From Bradyrhizobium guangxiense (GTDB lineage Bacteria; Pseudomonadota; Alphaproteobacteria; Rhizobiales; Xanthobacteraceae): DNA of 64,000 nucleotides. The notes below the pieces were generated by a model. The model worked only from the letters and a program-made list of their open reading frames with translations. It had not been told where the DNA came from and did not search any database. Below are positions 61,825 to 64,000 of the stretch, in pieces (position 1 is the stretch's first letter; every line of letters starts with the position of its first letter). A program made the position numbers and the translations under genes. The stretch lies in the NCBI RefSeq assembly GCF_004114915.1, contig NZ_CP022219.1, positions 4,060,501 to 4,124,500 of the forward strand, given 5' to 3'.

Positions 61825-62071
61825 CGGGCAAGACCTGTTGCGGCGCAGGTACTATACACGCCAGGCGAACTGTTCGAAATTGCCTGGCAGCGAACCCAAT
61901 CGCGTTATTGGTCTCGTCCAGTCACATGCGCCCGACCACCGCAAAAGAGAAGGCCAGATCGTCGCCGGCGCGGTGACGGCCGTCATCATGACGGCCATGC
62001 TCTTGGTGGTCGTGCTCGGTTTCCTGGCTGGCGTGACCGAGGCCGCGGCAGACGAACGCCGGCGCCCGGGC
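61825..62071. other. 247-base gap between methyltransferase and chemoreceptor genes
   Basis: One plus-strand frame reads a hydrophobic helix (AVIMTAMLLVVVLGFLAGVT) but runs on antisense through the chemoreceptor gene, so it is not accepted as a gene. No strong terminator was seen. Confidence 0.4.
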
Positions 62072-63769
62072 TTACGCCGTGCGCACCGTCCGCAGGAATT
62101 TTCCGACCTCGTCCTTCAGCCGGTTGCTGTCGGTCGCCAGCATCTTGGCGGTCGAGAGCCCCTCCGAGGAGGCCGAGCCGGTCTCGGCAGCGCCGCGCTG
62201 CACGTCGGTGATGTTCGAGGAGACCTGCTGGGTGCCGTGAGCGGCCTGCTGCACGTTGCGCGAGATCTCCTGGGTCGCGGCGCCCTGCTCCTCGACCGCC
62301 GCGGCAATGGTCGAGGACACCTCCGACAGCCGCTCGATGGTCACGGAGATGTCGCGGATCGCGTTGACCGATTCTTGCGTCGCGGTCTGGATCCCGGTGA
62401 TCTGCTGGCTGATCTCGCCGGTCGCTTTCGCGGTCTGCTCGGCGAGCGTCTTCACCTCGGAGGCAACGACGGCGAAGCCGCGGCCGGCCTCGCCGGCGCG
62501 CGCCGCCTCGATCGTGGCGTTGAGCGCCAAGAGGTTGGTCTGGCCGGCAATGGTGTTGATCAGTTCGACGACGTCGCCGATCCGCGTCGCTGCGACCGAG
62601 AGCTCGCTGACCCGTTCCGTCGTGGTGCGGGCCTGGGCGACGGCTTCACCCGCCATCCGCGCGGATTCCTGCACCTGTCGGCTGATCTCGTTGACCGACG
62701 AGGACAGCTCCTCCGTGGCAGTCGCGACCGATTGCACGTTGCCGGTGGCTTCGCCGGAGGCAACCGCAACGACCGAGGTCAGCTCCTGCGCGCGCTGCGC
62801 GGTGGTGGCCAGCGTCGAGGACGACGCTTCGAGCTCGGTGGAAGCGGATCCGACGGTCTCGATGATCTCGGCGACCGCACGTTCGAAACCGTCGGCGAGA
62901 TCGATCATGTCCCGGCGACGCTGCTCGGCAGCCTGCTTCTCTGCTTCGAGCTGCGCAGCCTTGAGGCGCTCGACCTCGAGGCCGTTGGTCTTGAACACTT
63001 CGACGGTCTTGGCCATGTCGCCGATCTCGTCGCGCCGGTCCTTCTCGGGCACCTCGGTGCTGAGATCGTTGCGGGCAAGTCCCTCCATGGCGAGCTTGAG
63101 CCGGGCGATCGGCTGCGACATTGCCTTGAGACCGATGAACAGCGCGATCAGGATGCCCAGGACGAGGCCGCCGGCGCTGACGCCGATCACGGTCCAGGTC
63201 GCAGCGTGAGCGTCGCGGTTGATGGCGTCCTTGCGCTTGGCAACCACCTGCGCGGTCTCGGTGGTGAACTTGGCGATGCGCGCCAGGGCCGCGTCGAGCA
63301 ACGGATCGCACTCCTTGTGAGCCCGATCAGCGGCCTTGGCATTCTCTTCGGTGCTGCTGGCCTGCGATCCGGCCTTCAGCACCGGGTCGCACCCTGCGAA
63401 GGCCGCCGTCAGCTGGTCACCGATGCTCTTGATCTGGCTCGCGCGTGACGGATCATCCTGCTCCGCCGCGTCCAGATATTGACGGATCTCGTCGCGATTC
63501 TGGTTCGCAGTCTTCAGGCGAGCGGCATTGCCGGCCTCGGTCGCCTCGGTGAAGATGGCATAGAGCGCGGCATGATAAGTCTCCGTGCGGCGCTGGGCGC
63601 GCGCAAGGCTGAGGGCGGAGGATTGCGCGGCGGCGAGTTCGCCGAAGCCATCGACGGTCGCGGACAGCTCACGCACACCGAAGGTCGCGACGCCGATCAT
63701 CGCACACCCCATCACGGTCACGATCAGCGCGACCTTCCACACGATCTTCAGATTGTTCAAAAAGCTCAT
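62072..63769 (-). CDS. methyl-accepting chemotaxis protein
   Basis: 565 residues. The first membrane helix (about 10-32) and second helix (about 192-214) bracket a periplasmic four-helix ligand domain with a CACHE/TarH-like bundle. HAMP follows ([20 protein letters not shown]), then the signalling helix hairpin with [20 protein letters not shown] and the conserved hairpin tip [20 protein letters not shown]. It reports a ligand to CheA and biases flagellar rotation. No C-terminal CheR-binding pentapeptide is seen. ATG 63769 ([10 protein letters not shown]) was preferred to an upstream start at 63802. Confidence 0.93.
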   Translation of the reverse strand: MSFLNNLKIVWKVALIVTVMGCAMIGVATFGVRELSATVDGFGELAAAQSSALSLARAQRRTETYHAALYAIFTEATEAGNAARLKTANQNRDEIRQYLDAAEQDDPSRASQIKSIGDQLTAAFAGCDPVLKAGSQASSTEENAKAADRAHKECDPLLDAALARIAKFTTETAQVVAKRKDAINRDAHAATWTVIGVSAGGLVLGILIALFIGLKAMSQPIARLKLAMEGLARNDLSTEVPEKDRRDEIGDMAKTVEVFKTNGLEVERLKAAQLEAEKQAAEQRRRDMIDLADGFERAVAEIIETVGSASTELEASSSTLATTAQRAQELTSVVAVASGEATGNVQSVATATEELSSSVNEISRQVQESARMAGEAVAQARTTTERVSELSVAATRIGDVVELINTIAGQTNLLALNATIEAARAGEAGRGFAVVASEVKTLAEQTAKATGEISQQITGIQTATQESVNAIRDISVTIERLSEVSSTIAAAVEEQGAATQEISRNVQQAAHGTQQVSSNITDVQRGAAETGSASSEGLSTAKMLATDSNRLKDEVGKFLRTVRTA

Positions 63770-64000
63770 TTCCGCCGCCCGATGATGGTTCTGCTGACGC
63801 ATATTCCCAGCACCGGCATTGGAACCGGCGGACGTTAAAATTTAATCTCAATGACCCGAGTAGTCTTACGGAAAACTAACCCTTCTGCGCTCCGGCGTAA
63901 GCCTCGCGTAAGCTTCGGCCTGTTTTCACTCAGGAGCGACCCTGATCACCGCTCCGGGAACCGCGGCCCGATGGCAGCCGTTGTCAGCGCATGCGGATCA
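63770..64000. other. upstream region of the chemoreceptor gene, to window end
   Basis: 231 bases without a supported gene. It should contain the chemoreceptor promoter. No operator was recognised. Confidence 0.4.

Noticed and set aside
61559..63448. 629-codon plus-strand open frame
   Set aside because: It runs antisense through the methyltransferase and chemoreceptor genes, is Arg/Gly/Leu-rich as expected from a GC-rich complement, and shows no domain.

Overview
The window looks like chromosome of a high-GC alphaproteobacterium of the Bradyrhizobium/Rhodopseudomonas group. This is inferred from FixK/FNR-type boxes, several orphan ABC_sub_bind (PF04392) lipoprotein-like binding proteins, DUF1236 proteins, an OpgG/OpgH pair, and a 76-bp palindromic repeat (59028-59103) of the type scattered through those genomes. 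No rRNA gene, intact tRNA gene or CRISPR array was seen.

Region 1, about 1-29300, is a stress and low-oxygen cluster. It holds an APC permease (partial), a P1B metal ATPase fused to a hemerythrin domain, a MacB-like ABC exporter operon (ATPase, FtsX permease, HlyD adaptor), universal stress proteins, an MgtC/DUF4010 protein, a Ca2+-type P-ATPase, a Spy/CpxP-like chaperone, a metallophosphoesterase, a CarS-like lipid cytidylyltransferase, a cytochrome b561 and a CPA2 cation/proton antiporter. At least six transcription units have a TTGA-N6-TCAA (or close) box upstream, so they may share an anaerobic activator. The region is eroding: an antiporter and a universal stress protein carry in-frame stops, DUF302 is frameshifted, an IS5-type transposase is broken, and one IS1182-type element is intact.

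Region 2, about 29400-44000, is envelope-related chromosome: an HWE-type histidine kinase divergent from a single-receiver response regulator, many small secreted proteins (two DUF1236 proteins, a PRC-barrel protein, Gly/Tyr-rich and His/Gly-rich proteins), a GT4 glycosyltransferase, orphan binding proteins (one a pseudogene) and the osmoregulated periplasmic glucan genes opgG-opgH.

Region 3, about 44000-58540, is an integrated mobile island. Its left part is mobilisation: two coupled small genes divergent from a MobA/MobL relaxase, then seven tandem GGATCACA units in front of a ribbon-helix-helix gene. The middle is a tightly packed cassette with an XRE regulator, a strong promoter overlapped by a palindrome, a PD-(D/E)XK-like protein, an unknown protein, a 20-codon ORF, an AAA+ ATPase and a DUF2130 nuclease-like coiled-coil protein. 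I do not recognise this combination as a named system and consider it the best candidate for something undescribed. Facing it is a Gabija-like pair (OLD-family ATPase-TOPRIM nuclease plus UvrD-like helicase) followed by up to three small genes in the same operon. The right end has a tyrosine integrase between two tRNA 3' halves (a degenerate Met-like one and a Thr(TGT) one); the Thr half probably marks the attachment site.

Region 4, 58540-64000, is chromosome again: a GFA-family protein, the palindromic repeat, a cytochrome c-PQQ dehydrogenase-like protein, a methyltransferase and a methyl-accepting chemotaxis protein.
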